Shown here in pieces: positions 44,717-53,289 of a stretch of DNA of 64,000 nucleotides (its first letter is position 1; each line of letters opens with the position of its first letter). The stretch is from Hydrogenophaga sp. (GTDB lineage: Bacteria; Pseudomonadota; Gammaproteobacteria; Burkholderiales; Burkholderiaceae_C): positions 1 to 64,000 of the forward strand of contig JAGKSX010000014.1 in the NCBI GenBank assembly GCA_018993155.1, written 5' to 3'. The notes below the pieces were generated by a model that worked only from the letters and a program-made list of their open reading frames with translations, made no database searches and had not been told where the DNA came from. The position numbers were made by a program, and so were the translations under genes.

Positions 44717-45544
44717 TCAATCTTCCCAGCCGGCGGCCTGGATCGCGGCCACGATCTCGCGCCCGGTGCGCACCAGCGCCGGCCCGAAGTCCTCGTGCAG
44801 CAGCTCGCCCTGCAGCCGCGACGACGGCCCGCCCACGGTGAGGGCCAGCGGCTCGCGGCCGTCGCCCAGGTCGATGCCCACGCCAATCGCGGCGATCTCG
44901 CTCTCCCACTCCGACGCCGACACCGCGTAGCCGCGCCGGGCACATTCCGCCTCCGCACGCCGCAGGCCCGCCTCGCGCTCGGGCCAGAGGGTGGCGTCCT
45001 GCGCCTGCAGCCGGCGCGCCACCAGGCCTTGCATGCCGGGCGTGGCGGCACACCAGATGGCGCGGCCCATGGCGGTTTCTGCGAACGGCAGGCGCGTGCC
45101 CACATCCAGCCCCAGGATGAGGCGTGCGGTGCTGCGGCAGTGCGCCACGTAGACCACCGAGGTGTCGTGACGCACCCCCAGCGAGATCGCCGCCTGCGTG
45201 TGCTCGGCCAGCGTTTCCATGAACGGCCGCGCGATGCGCCCGACCTGGAAGTTGGACAGCACGCTGAAGCCCAGCGAGAGCACCGCCGGGCTCAGCGCGT
45301 ACTCGCCGGTGGCCGCGCGGTGCCGCAGGTAGCCCAGGCTGGTCAGCGTGAACGTGAGTCGCGAGACGGTGGCCTGCGGCAAGCCGGTGCGGCGCGCGAG
45401 CTCCTGGTGCGCGAGCCAGCGGTCGGACGGGCCGAAACAGCGCAGCACGGTGAGCCCGCGCGCCAGCGCGGTGACGAAACGGCGGTCCTCGGCGGGATCG
45501 GTGTCGGCCAGCGGGGGGGATGGCGTGTGGCGCTGGCGCCCCAT
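44717..45544 (-). CDS. IclR-family transcriptional regulator
   Basis: A 275-residue IclR regulator. The N-terminal winged HTH is LTVLRCFGPSDRWLAHQELA and TGLPQATVSRLTFTLTSLGYL (about residues 29-72); the C-terminal effector domain includes LPFAETAMGRAIW and GYAVSASEWESEIAAIGVGI. AAGGAG precedes the ATG. It is divergent from an acyl-CoA ligase/Bug cassette and probably senses its carboxylic-acid substrate. Confidence 0.92.
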   Translation of the reverse strand: MGRQRHTPSPPLADTDPAEDRRFVTALARGLTVLRCFGPSDRWLAHQELARRTGLPQATVSRLTFTLTSLGYLRHRAATGEYALSPAVLSLGFSVLSNFQVGRIARPFMETLAEHTQAAISLGVRHDTSVVYVAHCRSTARLILGLDVGTRLPFAETAMGRAIWCAATPGMQGLVARRLQAQDATLWPEREAGLRRAEAECARRGYAVSASEWESEIAAIGVGIDLGDGREPLALTVGGPSSRLQGELLHEDFGPALVRTGREIVAAIQAAGWED

Positions 45545-45568
45545 GGGATGTCTCCTTTTTCTGCAGAT

Positions 45569-45717
45569 CGGAATACAGCACCTGCCGTATTCCGCTCATC
45601 GGAATTCTGAAGCTCTTTCATCGGATGCCGGATGCTCGGTTTCCCTGAATGGCATTTACACATCCAAGGCGTGGACCGTATATTGACCTTCATTTTCTTG
45701 TTTTCCGCCAAGCGGAA
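45569..45717. promoter_or_regulatory. Two palindromes between iclR-type regulator and ligase
   Basis: CGGAATAC (45569-45576) with GTATTCCG (45587-45594) has a 10-base spacer. TTCCGC-CAA-GCGGAA (45703-45717) lies only 9 bases before the ligase ATG. The shared GGAAT/TTCCG element suggests both are sites of the divergent IclR protein. A further CGGAATTC at 45600 may be a third half-site. Confidence 0.5.
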
Positions 45718-45726
45718 TCAATCACC

Positions 45727-47415
45727 ATGCCCTCGCAAACGGCCCACTGGCCGCCCGGCCTGCCCCGGCAACTCACGCTGCCGCAGACCAACCTTTTCTA
45801 CAACCTCGAGGTCTCGGCCACGCGGTTTCCCGACAAGCCCTTCATCGTCTTCTACGACACGCCGCTGAGCTACGCGCACTTCCTGCGCGAGGCCGAGCAC
45901 ATCGCCGGGCACCTGCAACAGGTGTGCGGCGTGAAGCCGGGCGACCGCGTGCTGCTGTGCATGCAGAACAGCCCGCAATGGGCCCTGGCCTTCTACGGCA
46001 TCCTGCGCGCCAACGCGGTGGTGGTGCCGGTGAACCCGATGAACCGGGTGGAAGAGCTGCGCCATTGCCTCAGCGACAGCGGCGCGCAGGCGGCCTTCGT
46101 GGCGCAGGACCTGTTGCCGCAGCTGCGACCGCTGCTCACCACCGAGGGCGAAGGCCTGCGCCACCTCGTGGTCGCCACCTACAGCGACCACCTGCGCGTG
46201 CCCACCGAACTGCGCGTGCCCGACTTCGTGGCCGCGCCGCGCGCACCCATCGAAGGCCCCGGCCTCGTGGCCTGGGCCGACATGGTGGCCGCTGCCCGCA
46301 CGCCCGGGCCGCTGACCACCGGGCCCGACGACCTCTGCGCCATGCCCTACACCTCGGGCACCACCGGCCTGCCCAAGGGCTGCATGCACACCCACCGCAG
46401 CGTGATGAGCACGCTGGTCGGCGGCGTGCGCTGGTTCGGCACCTCGCAGGACGCGGTCTGCCTCTCCGTGCTGCCCTTCTTCCACGTCACCGGCCTCTCC
46501 GGCAGCCTGAACGGCCCGCTGTACGCGGGCGCGACCCTGGTGGTGCTCTCGCGCTGGGACCGCGAGGTCGCCGCGACCTGCATGCAGCGCTACCGCGTGA
46601 CCATGTGGCAGGCCATCTCCACCATGGTGATCGACTTCCTCGCGCACCCGCAGCTCGACCAGTTCGACCTCGCCAGCCTGGCCTGCGTGCGCGGCGGCGG
46701 CGCGGCCATGCCCGACGCGGTGGCCGCGCGCCTCAAGGCGCTCACGGGCCAGGACTACATCGAGGGCTATGGCATGTCCGAGACCATGGCCGCCACCCAC
46801 ATCAACCCCACGCACCGGCCCAAGCCCCAGTGCCTGGGCCTGCCGGTGTTCGACGTGGACGCGCGCGTGCTCGACCCCGACACCCTGGCCGAACGCCCCA
46901 CCGGCGAGACCGGCGAGATCGTGGTGCACGGGCCGCAGCTCATGCAGGGCTACTGGCGCAACCCACAGGCCACGCGCGAATCCTTCATCGACATCGACGG
47001 CCGGCGCTTCCTGCGCACCGGCGACCTCGGCCACGTCGACGAAGAAGGCTACTTCTTCATGACCGACCGGCTCAAACGCATGATCAACGCCAGCGGCTTC
47101 AAGGTCTGGCCGGCCGAGGTGGAGGCGCTCATGTACCACCACCCGGCGATCCAGGAAGCCTGCGTGATCGGCGTGCGCGACGCGCGCCGCGGTGAGACCG
47201 TCAAGGCCCTGGTGGTGCTGCGGCCCGGACAGCGTGGCCAGGTCAGCGAACAGGACGTGATCGACTGGGCGCACGGCCACATGGCCGCCTACAAGAGCCC
47301 GCGCATCGTGGAATTCGTGGAAACGCTGCCCCGCTCGGGCAGCGGCAAGGTGATGTGGCGCGAACTGCAGGAGCAGCAGGCCGCGCGCGACGCACAGACA
47401 CCCCATCCCTCCTGA
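45727..47415 (+). CDS. Acyl-CoA synthetase (AMP-forming)
   Basis: A 562-residue ANL-family ligase that activates a carboxylic acid to its CoA thioester. Motifs: AMPYTSGTTGLPKGCMHTH (P-loop), GYGMSETMAATH, TGDLGHVDEEGYFFMTDR and the C-terminal catalytic Lys in PRSGSGKVMWRE. It resembles medium/long-chain fatty acid or aromatic acid ligases; the substrate is undetermined. It is divergent from the IclR gene and 40 bp upstream of a Bug receptor, suggesting an uptake-and-activation cassette. Confidence 0.9.
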   Translation: MPSQTAHWPPGLPRQLTLPQTNLFYNLEVSATRFPDKPFIVFYDTPLSYAHFLREAEHIAGHLQQVCGVKPGDRVLLCMQNSPQWALAFYGILRANAVVVPVNPMNRVEELRHCLSDSGAQAAFVAQDLLPQLRPLLTTEGEGLRHLVVATYSDHLRVPTELRVPDFVAAPRAPIEGPGLVAWADMVAAARTPGPLTTGPDDLCAMPYTSGTTGLPKGCMHTHRSVMSTLVGGVRWFGTSQDAVCLSVLPFFHVTGLSGSLNGPLYAGATLVVLSRWDREVAATCMQRYRVTMWQAISTMVIDFLAHPQLDQFDLASLACVRGGGAAMPDAVAARLKALTGQDYIEGYGMSETMAATHINPTHRPKPQCLGLPVFDVDARVLDPDTLAERPTGETGEIVVHGPQLMQGYWRNPQATRESFIDIDGRRFLRTGDLGHVDEEGYFFMTDRLKRMINASGFKVWPAEVEALMYHHPAIQEACVIGVRDARRGETVKALVVLRPGQRGQVSEQDVIDWAHGHMAAYKSPRIVEFVETLPRSGSGKVMWRELQEQQAARDAQTPHPS

Positions 47416-47455
47416 GCAACAGCCCACCCGGCATCACCACAGAAGGAGACAAGGC

Positions 47456-48454
47456 ATGCAACACCCCTCATCACCCCCCTCGAAGCGCCGCCGCGCGCTG
47501 CTGCTGGCCAGCGCCGCCAGCGCGGGCCTGGCCCCGTTCGGCCTCGCGCGGGCGCAATCGCCCGCGTACCCGAACCGCCCCGTGACCATGATCATTCCCT
47601 GGCCCGCCGGCGGCTCGACCGACCGCCACCTGCGCGCGCTGGCCGAGATCGCCAGCAAACACCTGGGCCAGCCCATCGTGATCGAGAACCGCCCCGGTGC
47701 CGGCGGCACCCTGGGCCCGAGCACCATGGCGCAGACCGCCAAGCCCGATGGCTACACCATCGCCCAGTTCCCGCTCGGCCTGCTGCGCATGCCGCACATG
47801 CAGAAGACCAACTGGGACCCGCTGACCGACTTCACCTACATCATCGGCGTTTCGGGCTACACCTTCGGCCTGACCGTCAAGGCCGACTCGCCCTACAAGA
47901 CCTTCAAGGACTACATCGAGGCCGCGCGCAAGCAGCCGGGCGCCATCAACTACGGCTCCACCGGCACCGGCAGCAGCCCGCACCTGCTGATGGAAGAACT
48001 GGCCGGCAACGCCAAGGTGCAGCTCACGCACGTGCCCTTCAAAGGCAACGCCGACCTGCAGGCCGCCCTGCTCGGCGGCCACGTGATGGCGCAGAGCGAT
48101 GCCAGCGGCTGGGACAAGTACGTGGACGGCGGCCAGATGCGCCTGCTGGTCACCTTCGGCGAGCAGCGCACCCAGCGCTGGCCCGAAGTGCCCACCGCGC
48201 AGGAGCTCGGCTACGGCGTGGTGTCCACCTCGCCCTACGGCCTGGCCGGCCCCAAGGGCATGGACCCGGCCGTCACCAAGGTGCTGCACGACGCGTTCAA
48301 GAAGGCCATGGAGGACCCCAGGCACATCGAGGTGCTGGGCCAGCTCAACCAGGCCATGTGGTACCGCAGCGGCGACGATTACCGCAGGTGGGCGGCCGAG
48401 ACCTACGCCAAGGACAAAGCCCTGATCGAGCGCCTGGGGCTCGCCGCCAAATAG
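47456..48454 (+). CDS. Bug-family tripartite tricarboxylate receptor protein
   Basis: A 332-residue periplasmic binding protein of the Bug/TctC family, greatly expanded in Burkholderiales. It has a twin-arginine-like or Sec leader (KRRRALLLASAASAGLAPFGLARA), then YPNRPVTMIIPWPAGGSTDRHLR, VIENRPGAGGT and YGSTGTGSSPHL, all typical. No TctA/TctB membrane partners are adjacent, as for most orphan Bug genes. The ligand is presumably the acid activated by the upstream ligase. Confidence 0.9.
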   Translation: MQHPSSPPSKRRRALLLASAASAGLAPFGLARAQSPAYPNRPVTMIIPWPAGGSTDRHLRALAEIASKHLGQPIVIENRPGAGGTLGPSTMAQTAKPDGYTIAQFPLGLLRMPHMQKTNWDPLTDFTYIIGVSGYTFGLTVKADSPYKTFKDYIEAARKQPGAINYGSTGTGSSPHLLMEELAGNAKVQLTHVPFKGNADLQAALLGGHVMAQSDASGWDKYVDGGQMRLLVTFGEQRTQRWPEVPTAQELGYGVVSTSPYGLAGPKGMDPAVTKVLHDAFKKAMEDPRHIEVLGQLNQAMWYRSGDDYRRWAAETYAKDKALIERLGLAAK

Positions 48455-48504
48455 GCGCCGCACCGGCGGACTCGACTTTCGGCCCCATCCCGCCGCCAAC
48501 TTGC

Positions 48505-48556
48505 GATAATCCCCCGGAATGGTTCAAAGCCCGTTGGCTGTTCAACGGGCTTTTTT
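48505..48556 (+). promoter_or_regulatory. purC leader: -10-like box and intrinsic terminator
   Basis: GATAAT (48505-48510) is a good -10. AAGCCCGTTG (48527-48536) and CAACGGGCTT (48543-48552) form a 10-bp stem followed by TTTTTT (48551-48556). It could end the Bug transcript, or terminate purC transcription early, because the -10 lies upstream of it. Confidence 0.6.
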
Positions 48557-48587
48557 CTTGTCCTGCTATTTTCCGATCCGATCATGA
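48519..48587 (+). CDS. Putative 22-codon leader peptide upstream of purC
   Basis: An ATG 8 bases after the GATAAT box opens a 22-codon frame ([13 protein letters not shown]...) that runs through the whole terminator hairpin and stops at TGA 48585-48587, overlapping the purC ATG as ATGA. purC itself has no Shine-Dalgarno, which fits translational coupling. Whether the peptide is made is unknown. Confidence 0.4.
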   Translation: MVQSPLAVQRAFFLSCYFPIRS

Positions 48588-49492
48588 CCTCTGCCTTGCA
48601 CACCTCGGCCCTGACCTCCCTGCCCCTGCTGGCGCGCGGCAAGGTGCGCGACAACTACGCCGTGGGCGACGACCGCATTCTCATGGTGGCGAGCGACCGC
48701 ATCAGCGCATTCGACGTGATCATGGGCGAACCGATCCCCGGCAAGGGCGAGCTGCTCACCCGGCTATCGCTGTTCTGGTTCGATCAGCTCGGCCCCAAGG
48801 GTTTGAACATCTGCCCGATCCACCTCACCGGCGACGCGCCCGAGAGCGTGGTCTCGCCCGCCGAGGTGCCGCAGGTCACGGGCCGCTCGATGCTGGTGCA
48901 GCGCCTCAAGCCCATCCCGGTGGAGGCCGTGGTGCGCGGCTACCTGGCCGGCAGCGGCTGGAAGGAGTACCAGGAAAGCCGCTCGGTCTGCGGCGTGAAA
49001 CTGCCCGAAGGCCTGCAGAACGCGTCGCAGCTGCCCGAGCCCATCTACACGCCCGCGGCCAAGGCGGCCATGGGCGAGCACGACGAGAACATCACCTTCG
49101 AGCGCACGGTCGAGATGATCGGCCCCGAGCTCGCCGCGCAGATCCGCGACGTGTCGATCGCGCTCTACAAGGCGGCCGCGGCGATCGCGCTGAAGAAGGG
49201 CATCATCATTGCCGACACCAAGTTCGAGTTCGGCCTGGACAAGGCCGGCAAGCTGGTGCTCATGGACGAGGTGCTCACGCCCGACAGCTCGCGCTACTGG
49301 CCGGCCGAAAGCTACGTGGTGGGCCAGAACCCGCCGAGCTACGACAAGCAGTTCCTGCGCGACTGGCTGGAGACCGCACAGGTCAGCGGCAAGCCCTGGG
49401 ACAAGACCCCCCCCGCGCCGCGCCTGCCGCGCGAGGTGATCGAGAAAACCTCTGCGAAGTATCAGGAGGCGCTCACGCGCCTGATGAATTAA
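48584..49492 (+). CDS. purC: Phosphoribosylaminoimidazole-succinocarboxamide synthase
   Basis: A 302-residue SAICAR synthetase of the longer (about 300-residue) type. Motifs: [41 protein letters not shown] and the Lys/Asp site [13 protein letters not shown]. It catalyses ATP-dependent condensation of CAIR and aspartate in purine synthesis. There is no ribosome-binding site before the ATG. The end overlaps the convergent thioredoxin gene by 4 bp; purE-purK follow 1 kb away. Confidence 0.97.
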   Translation: MTSALHTSALTSLPLLARGKVRDNYAVGDDRILMVASDRISAFDVIMGEPIPGKGELLTRLSLFWFDQLGPKGLNICPIHLTGDAPESVVSPAEVPQVTGRSMLVQRLKPIPVEAVVRGYLAGSGWKEYQESRSVCGVKLPEGLQNASQLPEPIYTPAAKAAMGEHDENITFERTVEMIGPELAAQIRDVSIALYKAAAAIALKKGIIIADTKFEFGLDKAGKLVLMDEVLTPDSSRYWPAESYVVGQNPPSYDKQFLRDWLETAQVSGKPWDKTPPAPRLPREVIEKTSAKYQEALTRLMN

Positions 49493-50400
49493 CTGAGAAC
49501 GACGCTGGAGAGACGGCGGCGGTAGGTCGCCACCGTCGGGTCTTCGGGCGGCACCTGGCCTTCGGCCACCTTGGGCTTGGGTGGGTCGATCACGTCGAGG
49601 ATGGCGATGAAGGTCTTGCGCGCCAGCTCCTCTTTCCAGGCCTTGTCGCGCATCAGGATCTCCAGCAGTTCGTCCATCGCTGCCGTCCACTGGCCGTAGG
49701 CCATGAGCAGTTGCGCGAGCGCGAAGCGCGATTCGAAGTCGCGCTTGTTCGCGGCGATGGCGGCCTGCAGCTCCGCCGCGCGGGCATCGGGGTCGGCCAC
49801 CTCGGCCTGCGCATCGCGCGCGGCCATCCAGCGCTGCAGCGAGTCGAGCCGGCGCACGCCCGCGGCCTTGGCGATCACCGGGGCGAACGCCACCTTGGCG
49901 TCGTCGTCCTGCCCCATCTCCAGCAGCAGCTTCACGAGCTCGAAGCGCGCGTCGTCGTTGTCTGGTGCCGCCTGCACCGCCTCGCGCATCTTCTCCAGCG
50001 CGCCGTCCAGGTCGCCCTGGGCGAGCGCGTCCTGCGCATCGGGCTCCACCGCCTCGGCCTCGGCTTCGTCGCCGCCGGGGGGCAGGTGCTTGTCGAGGAA
50101 GGCCTTGATCTGGCCCTCGGGCATCGCGCCCATGAAACCATCGACCGGCTGGCCGTTCATGAGCAGCACGCAGGTGGGAATGCTGCGGATGCCGAAGGCG
50201 GCGGCGAGCTGCTGCTCCTGGTCGGAATCGATCTTGACCAGCTTGAAGCGGCCGGCGTAGTCGGCCTCCAGCTTCTCCAGCAGCGGGCCGATCACCTTGC
50301 AGGGGCCGCACCACGGGGCCCAGAAATCCACCAGCACGGGGGTGTGCATCGAAGCCTCGATGACCTCGGCTTCAAAGTTGGCGACGGTGACGTTGATCAT
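49489..50400 (-). CDS. Thioredoxin-TPR co-chaperone (CnoX/YbbN-like)
   Basis: A 303-residue protein: an N-terminal thioredoxin domain with the active site [11 protein letters not shown] (about residues 25-35) and cis-Pro SIPTCVLL, then helical tetratricopeptide-like repeats ([18 protein letters not shown] onward). E. coli YbbN/CnoX has lost one Cys, whereas this one keeps CGPC, like the Caulobacter protein. It likely holds oxidatively stressed clients. The ATG at 50400 is preferred to an upstream GTG at 50430. It is divergent from purE. Confidence 0.88.
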   Translation of the reverse strand: MINVTVANFEAEVIEASMHTPVLVDFWAPWCGPCKVIGPLLEKLEADYAGRFKLVKIDSDQEQQLAAAFGIRSIPTCVLLMNGQPVDGFMGAMPEGQIKAFLDKHLPPGGDEAEAEAVEPDAQDALAQGDLDGALEKMREAVQAAPDNDDARFELVKLLLEMGQDDDAKVAFAPVIAKAAGVRRLDSLQRWMAARDAQAEVADPDARAAELQAAIAANKRDFESRFALAQLLMAYGQWTAAMDELLEILMRDKAWKEELARKTFIAILDVIDPPKPKVAEGQVPPEDPTVATYRRRLSSVVLS

Positions 50401-50447
50401 GGGAGCGGCCTGGGCAAACGTAAAATCCACACTTTACCGGAGACGCC

Positions 50448-50516
50448 ATGCCCTGCCATGCGCGCGACCGCTCCAGCCCCCCGCGGGGGGCGCATCGGCC
50501 AGAGGCACCGTCATGA
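50448..50516 (+). CDS. Putative 22-codon leader frame upstream of purE
   Basis: An ATG with CGGAGA 6 bases upstream opens a 22-codon frame that runs through a C-run/G-run repeat and ends TGA at 50514-50516, overlapping the purE ATG as ATGA. Length and junction mirror the purC leader frame, but composition is dominated by the repeat, so it may be coincidental. Confidence 0.25.
   Translation: MPCHARDRSSPPRGAHRPEAPS
50462..50492. repeat. C-run/G-run hairpin repeat, copy 3
   Basis: CCCCCC-GC-GGGGGG at 50477-50490 with GCGCGACCGC on its left flank. It lies in the untranslated leader of purE. Confidence 0.6.
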
Positions 50517-51001
50517 ACTCCATCCAAGTGGGTGTGCTCATGGGCTCCAGCAGCGACTGGGACACCATGCAGCACGCCGTGCAGATCCTGCAGGACTTCG
50601 GCATCGCGCACGAGGCGCGCGTGGTCTCGGCGCACCGCATGCCCGACGACATGTTCACCTACGCCGAGGCAGCCGCCGGGCGCGGGCTCAAGGCGATCAT
50701 CGCCGGCGCCGGCGGCGCGGCGCACCTGCCGGGCATGCTGGCGGCCAAGACCGTGGTGCCGGTGCTCGGCGTGCCGGTGGCCAGCAAACACCTCAGCGGC
50801 GTGGACTCGCTGCACAGCATCGTGCAGATGCCCAAGGGCATCCCCGTGGCCACCTTCGCGATCGGCGCGGCCGGCGCGGCCAACGCGGCGCTGTTCGCCG
50901 TGGCCCTGCTGGCCAGCCACGACCCCGAGCTGCGCCACAAGCTCGACACCTTCCGCGCCCAACAGACCGCCGCCGCCCGCGCGATGACCCTGCCCGCATG
51001 A
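50513..51001 (+). CDS. purE: N5-carboxyaminoimidazole ribonucleotide mutase
   Basis: A 162-residue class I PurE that converts N5-CAIR to CAIR. Motifs: [19 protein letters not shown] (catalytic His) and [15 protein letters not shown]. It overlaps purK by 4 bp (ATGA). The nearest ribosome-binding candidate is CAGAGG 7 bases upstream, within the end of the leader frame. Confidence 0.97.
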   Translation: MNSIQVGVLMGSSSDWDTMQHAVQILQDFGIAHEARVVSAHRMPDDMFTYAEAAAGRGLKAIIAGAGGAAHLPGMLAAKTVVPVLGVPVASKHLSGVDSLHSIVQMPKGIPVATFAIGAAGAANAALFAVALLASHDPELRHKLDTFRAQQTAAARAMTLPA

Positions 51002-52239
51002 GCCTCAAGACCCTTCTCCCCGGCAACCCTTCCGTGCACAGCGGCCAGCAGACCACGCTGGGCGTCATGGGTGGTGGCCAGCTCGGCCGCATGTTCGTGC
51101 AGGCCGCGCAGGCCATGGGTTATTTCACCGTGGTGCTCGATCCCGATCCGGCCAGCCCCGCCGGCCTGGTCAGCCACCACCACATCAAGACGGCCTACGA
51201 CGACGAGCAGGGCCTGGCCCAGCTGATGCAGCGCTGTGACGCCATCACCACCGAGTTCGAGAACGTGCCGGCGCAGGCCCTGCTCACGCTCGCAGCCCAG
51301 CGGCCGGTGGCGCCGTCCGCCGCCTGCGTGGCCGTGGCGCAGGACCGCGTGAAAGAGAAGGCCCACTTCGAGCATTGCGCGCCCATCAGCGGCGTGGCGC
51401 CGGCGCCGCACGCCGTCATCACCACCGACGCCTCGCTCAAGGCCCTGCCGGCCGATCTGCTGCCCGGCATCCTGAAGACCGCGCGCATGGGCTACGACGG
51501 CAAGGGCCAGGTGCGCGTGTCCACGCGCGAAGAACTCGCCGCCGCCTGGGACGATCTGGACAAGGTGCCCTGCGTGCTGGAGAAGCTGCTCCAGCTGCGC
51601 GCCGAATGCTCGGTGATCGTGGCGCGCGGCGCCGACGGCCAGGTCGTGAGCTTTCCGGTGCAGAAGAACACGCACCACGACGGCATCCTCGCTCTCACCG
51701 AGGTCTTCGACGGCGCGCTCGATCCCACGCTGGCACAGCGCGCGCAGGCCAGCACGGTGGCCATCGCGAACCACCTGCAGTACGTGGGCGTGCTGTGCGT
51801 CGAGTACTTCGTGGTGGAGAACGCCGATGGCGCGCTCGACCTTGTGGTCAACGAAATGGCGCCACGCCCGCACAACAGCGGCCACTACACACAGAACGCC
51901 TGCGACCTGTCGCAGTTCGAAGCCCAGGTGCGCGCGCTCGCCGGCCTGCCACTGCCCACGCCGCGCCAGCACAGCCCGGCCATCATGGTCAACCTGCTGG
52001 GCGATCTCTGGTTCGCGCCCAACGCCGTGCGCGCGCAAGCCAGCAGAACACCCGTGTCGCCGCCCTGGGGCGCGGTGCTGGCCCTGCCCGGCACCCACCT
52101 GCACCTCTACGGCAAGCTGGGCGCCCGCCCGGGCCGCAAGATGGGCCACCTCAACATCACCGGCGCCAGCGTGGCCCAGGTGCGCGAGACCACCGAGCAG
52201 GTGCTGGCGCTGCTCGGCCTGCCCGCGCTCGGCGCCTGA
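50998..52239 (+). CDS. purK: N5-carboxyaminoimidazole ribonucleotide synthase
   Basis: A 413-residue ATP-grasp enzyme that carboxylates AIR with bicarbonate to N5-CAIR, the substrate of PurE. Motifs: [18 protein letters not shown], the acidic Mg-binding [28 protein letters not shown] and [16 protein letters not shown]. It is translationally coupled to purE and is followed 8 bp later by the Sua5 gene. Confidence 0.97.
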   Translation: MSLKTLLPGNPSVHSGQQTTLGVMGGGQLGRMFVQAAQAMGYFTVVLDPDPASPAGLVSHHHIKTAYDDEQGLAQLMQRCDAITTEFENVPAQALLTLAAQRPVAPSAACVAVAQDRVKEKAHFEHCAPISGVAPAPHAVITTDASLKALPADLLPGILKTARMGYDGKGQVRVSTREELAAAWDDLDKVPCVLEKLLQLRAECSVIVARGADGQVVSFPVQKNTHHDGILALTEVFDGALDPTLAQRAQASTVAIANHLQYVGVLCVEYFVVENADGALDLVVNEMAPRPHNSGHYTQNACDLSQFEAQVRALAGLPLPTPRQHSPAIMVNLLGDLWFAPNAVRAQASRTPVSPPWGAVLALPGTHLHLYGKLGARPGRKMGHLNITGASVAQVRETTEQVLALLGLPALGA

Positions 52240-52247
52240 GGCGCGCC

Positions 52248-53264
52248 ATGCCACCGCCGCTGCTGTCCGCGCAAGACCCCGCCGCCATCGAGCGCGCGGC
52301 GCAGCGCCTGGCCGCCGGCTCGCTGGTGGGCATGCCCACCGAGACCGTCTATGGCCTCGCGGCCGATGCCGACAACGCCACGGCGGTGCACCGCATCTTC
52401 GAAGCCAAGGGCCGCCCGGCCGACCACCCGCTGATCGTGCACCTCGCCCCGGGCCAGGGCGCGCGAGGCTGGCGCGCGGGCGTGGACCACTACGCGCGCG
52501 AGGTTCCCGCCTTTGCCGCCGCGCTCATGCACGCCTTCTGGCCCGGCCCGCTCACGCTGATCCTGCCGCGCCGCGAAGGCGTGGCCGCGGTCGCCGCTGG
52601 CGGGCAGGACTCGGTCGGCCTGCGCTGCCCGGCCCACCCCGTGGCCCAGGCCCTGCTGAGCGCAGCCGCCGCGCGCGGCGTGAGCGGCGTGGCCGCGCCC
52701 AGCGCCAACCGATTCGGCCGTGTGAGCCCCACCACCGCCGCGCACGTGGCCGAGGAGTTCGCCCGCCTGGCGGAAGACGAATTGCTGATCCTCGACGGCG
52801 GCGCCTGCCCGGTGGGCATCGAATCCACCATCGTCGACTGCACGCGCGGCCACCCCGTGCTGCTGCGCCCCGGCATGATCACCGTGGCGCAACTTGAAGC
52901 GGCCTGCGGCCAGCCCCTGCGGGAGCGCGACGAGGCCGCGCCGCGCGCCTCGGGCACGCTGGAGTCGCACTACGCGCCGCGCGCCAAGGTGCGGCTGATG
53001 GATGCCGCTCAGCTCCGTGCGGCGTTCCAGGTGCTGGGCAGCGATGCGAAGCACATCGCGGTCTACGCCCGCAGCCCGCTCGAGCCCGCCCGGGGTGTGC
53101 CGCGCCGACGCATGCCCGATGACGCCGCTGCCGCCGCGCAGGAGCTGTTCGCGGTGCTGCGGGAGCTGGATGCCACCGGCGTGCGCCTGATCTGGGTGGA
53201 AACACCGCCGGAAGACCCCGCCTGGGACGGTGTGCGCGACAGGTTGCGGCGCGCGGCGGCCTGA
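52248..53264 (+). CDS. tsaC: L-threonylcarbamoyladenylate synthase, Sua5 type
   Basis: A 338-residue protein: an N-terminal TsaC/YrdC domain (GSLVGMPTETVYGLAADA, KGRPADHPLIVHL, GIESTIVDCT; about residues 1-205) plus a C-terminal Sua5 domain (about 235-338) after a linker, SGTLESHYAPRAKV. It makes threonylcarbamoyl-AMP for tRNA t6A. TsaB is encoded 4 kb away. It probably shares the purE-purK transcript. Confidence 0.94.
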   Translation: MPPPLLSAQDPAAIERAAQRLAAGSLVGMPTETVYGLAADADNATAVHRIFEAKGRPADHPLIVHLAPGQGARGWRAGVDHYAREVPAFAAALMHAFWPGPLTLILPRREGVAAVAAGGQDSVGLRCPAHPVAQALLSAAAARGVSGVAAPSANRFGRVSPTTAAHVAEEFARLAEDELLILDGGACPVGIESTIVDCTRGHPVLLRPGMITVAQLEAACGQPLRERDEAAPRASGTLESHYAPRAKVRLMDAAQLRAAFQVLGSDAKHIAVYARSPLEPARGVPRRRMPDDAAAAAQELFAVLRELDATGVRLIWVETPPEDPAWDGVRDRLRRAAA

Positions 53265-53289
53265 GCCCGGTACCGCCAAACGTCAGGGG

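Noticed and set aside
50414-50421. PurR-box-like GCAAACGT upstream of purE
   Set aside because: Only half of the enterobacterial PurR dyad is present, no purR is seen here, and no similar element precedes purC.
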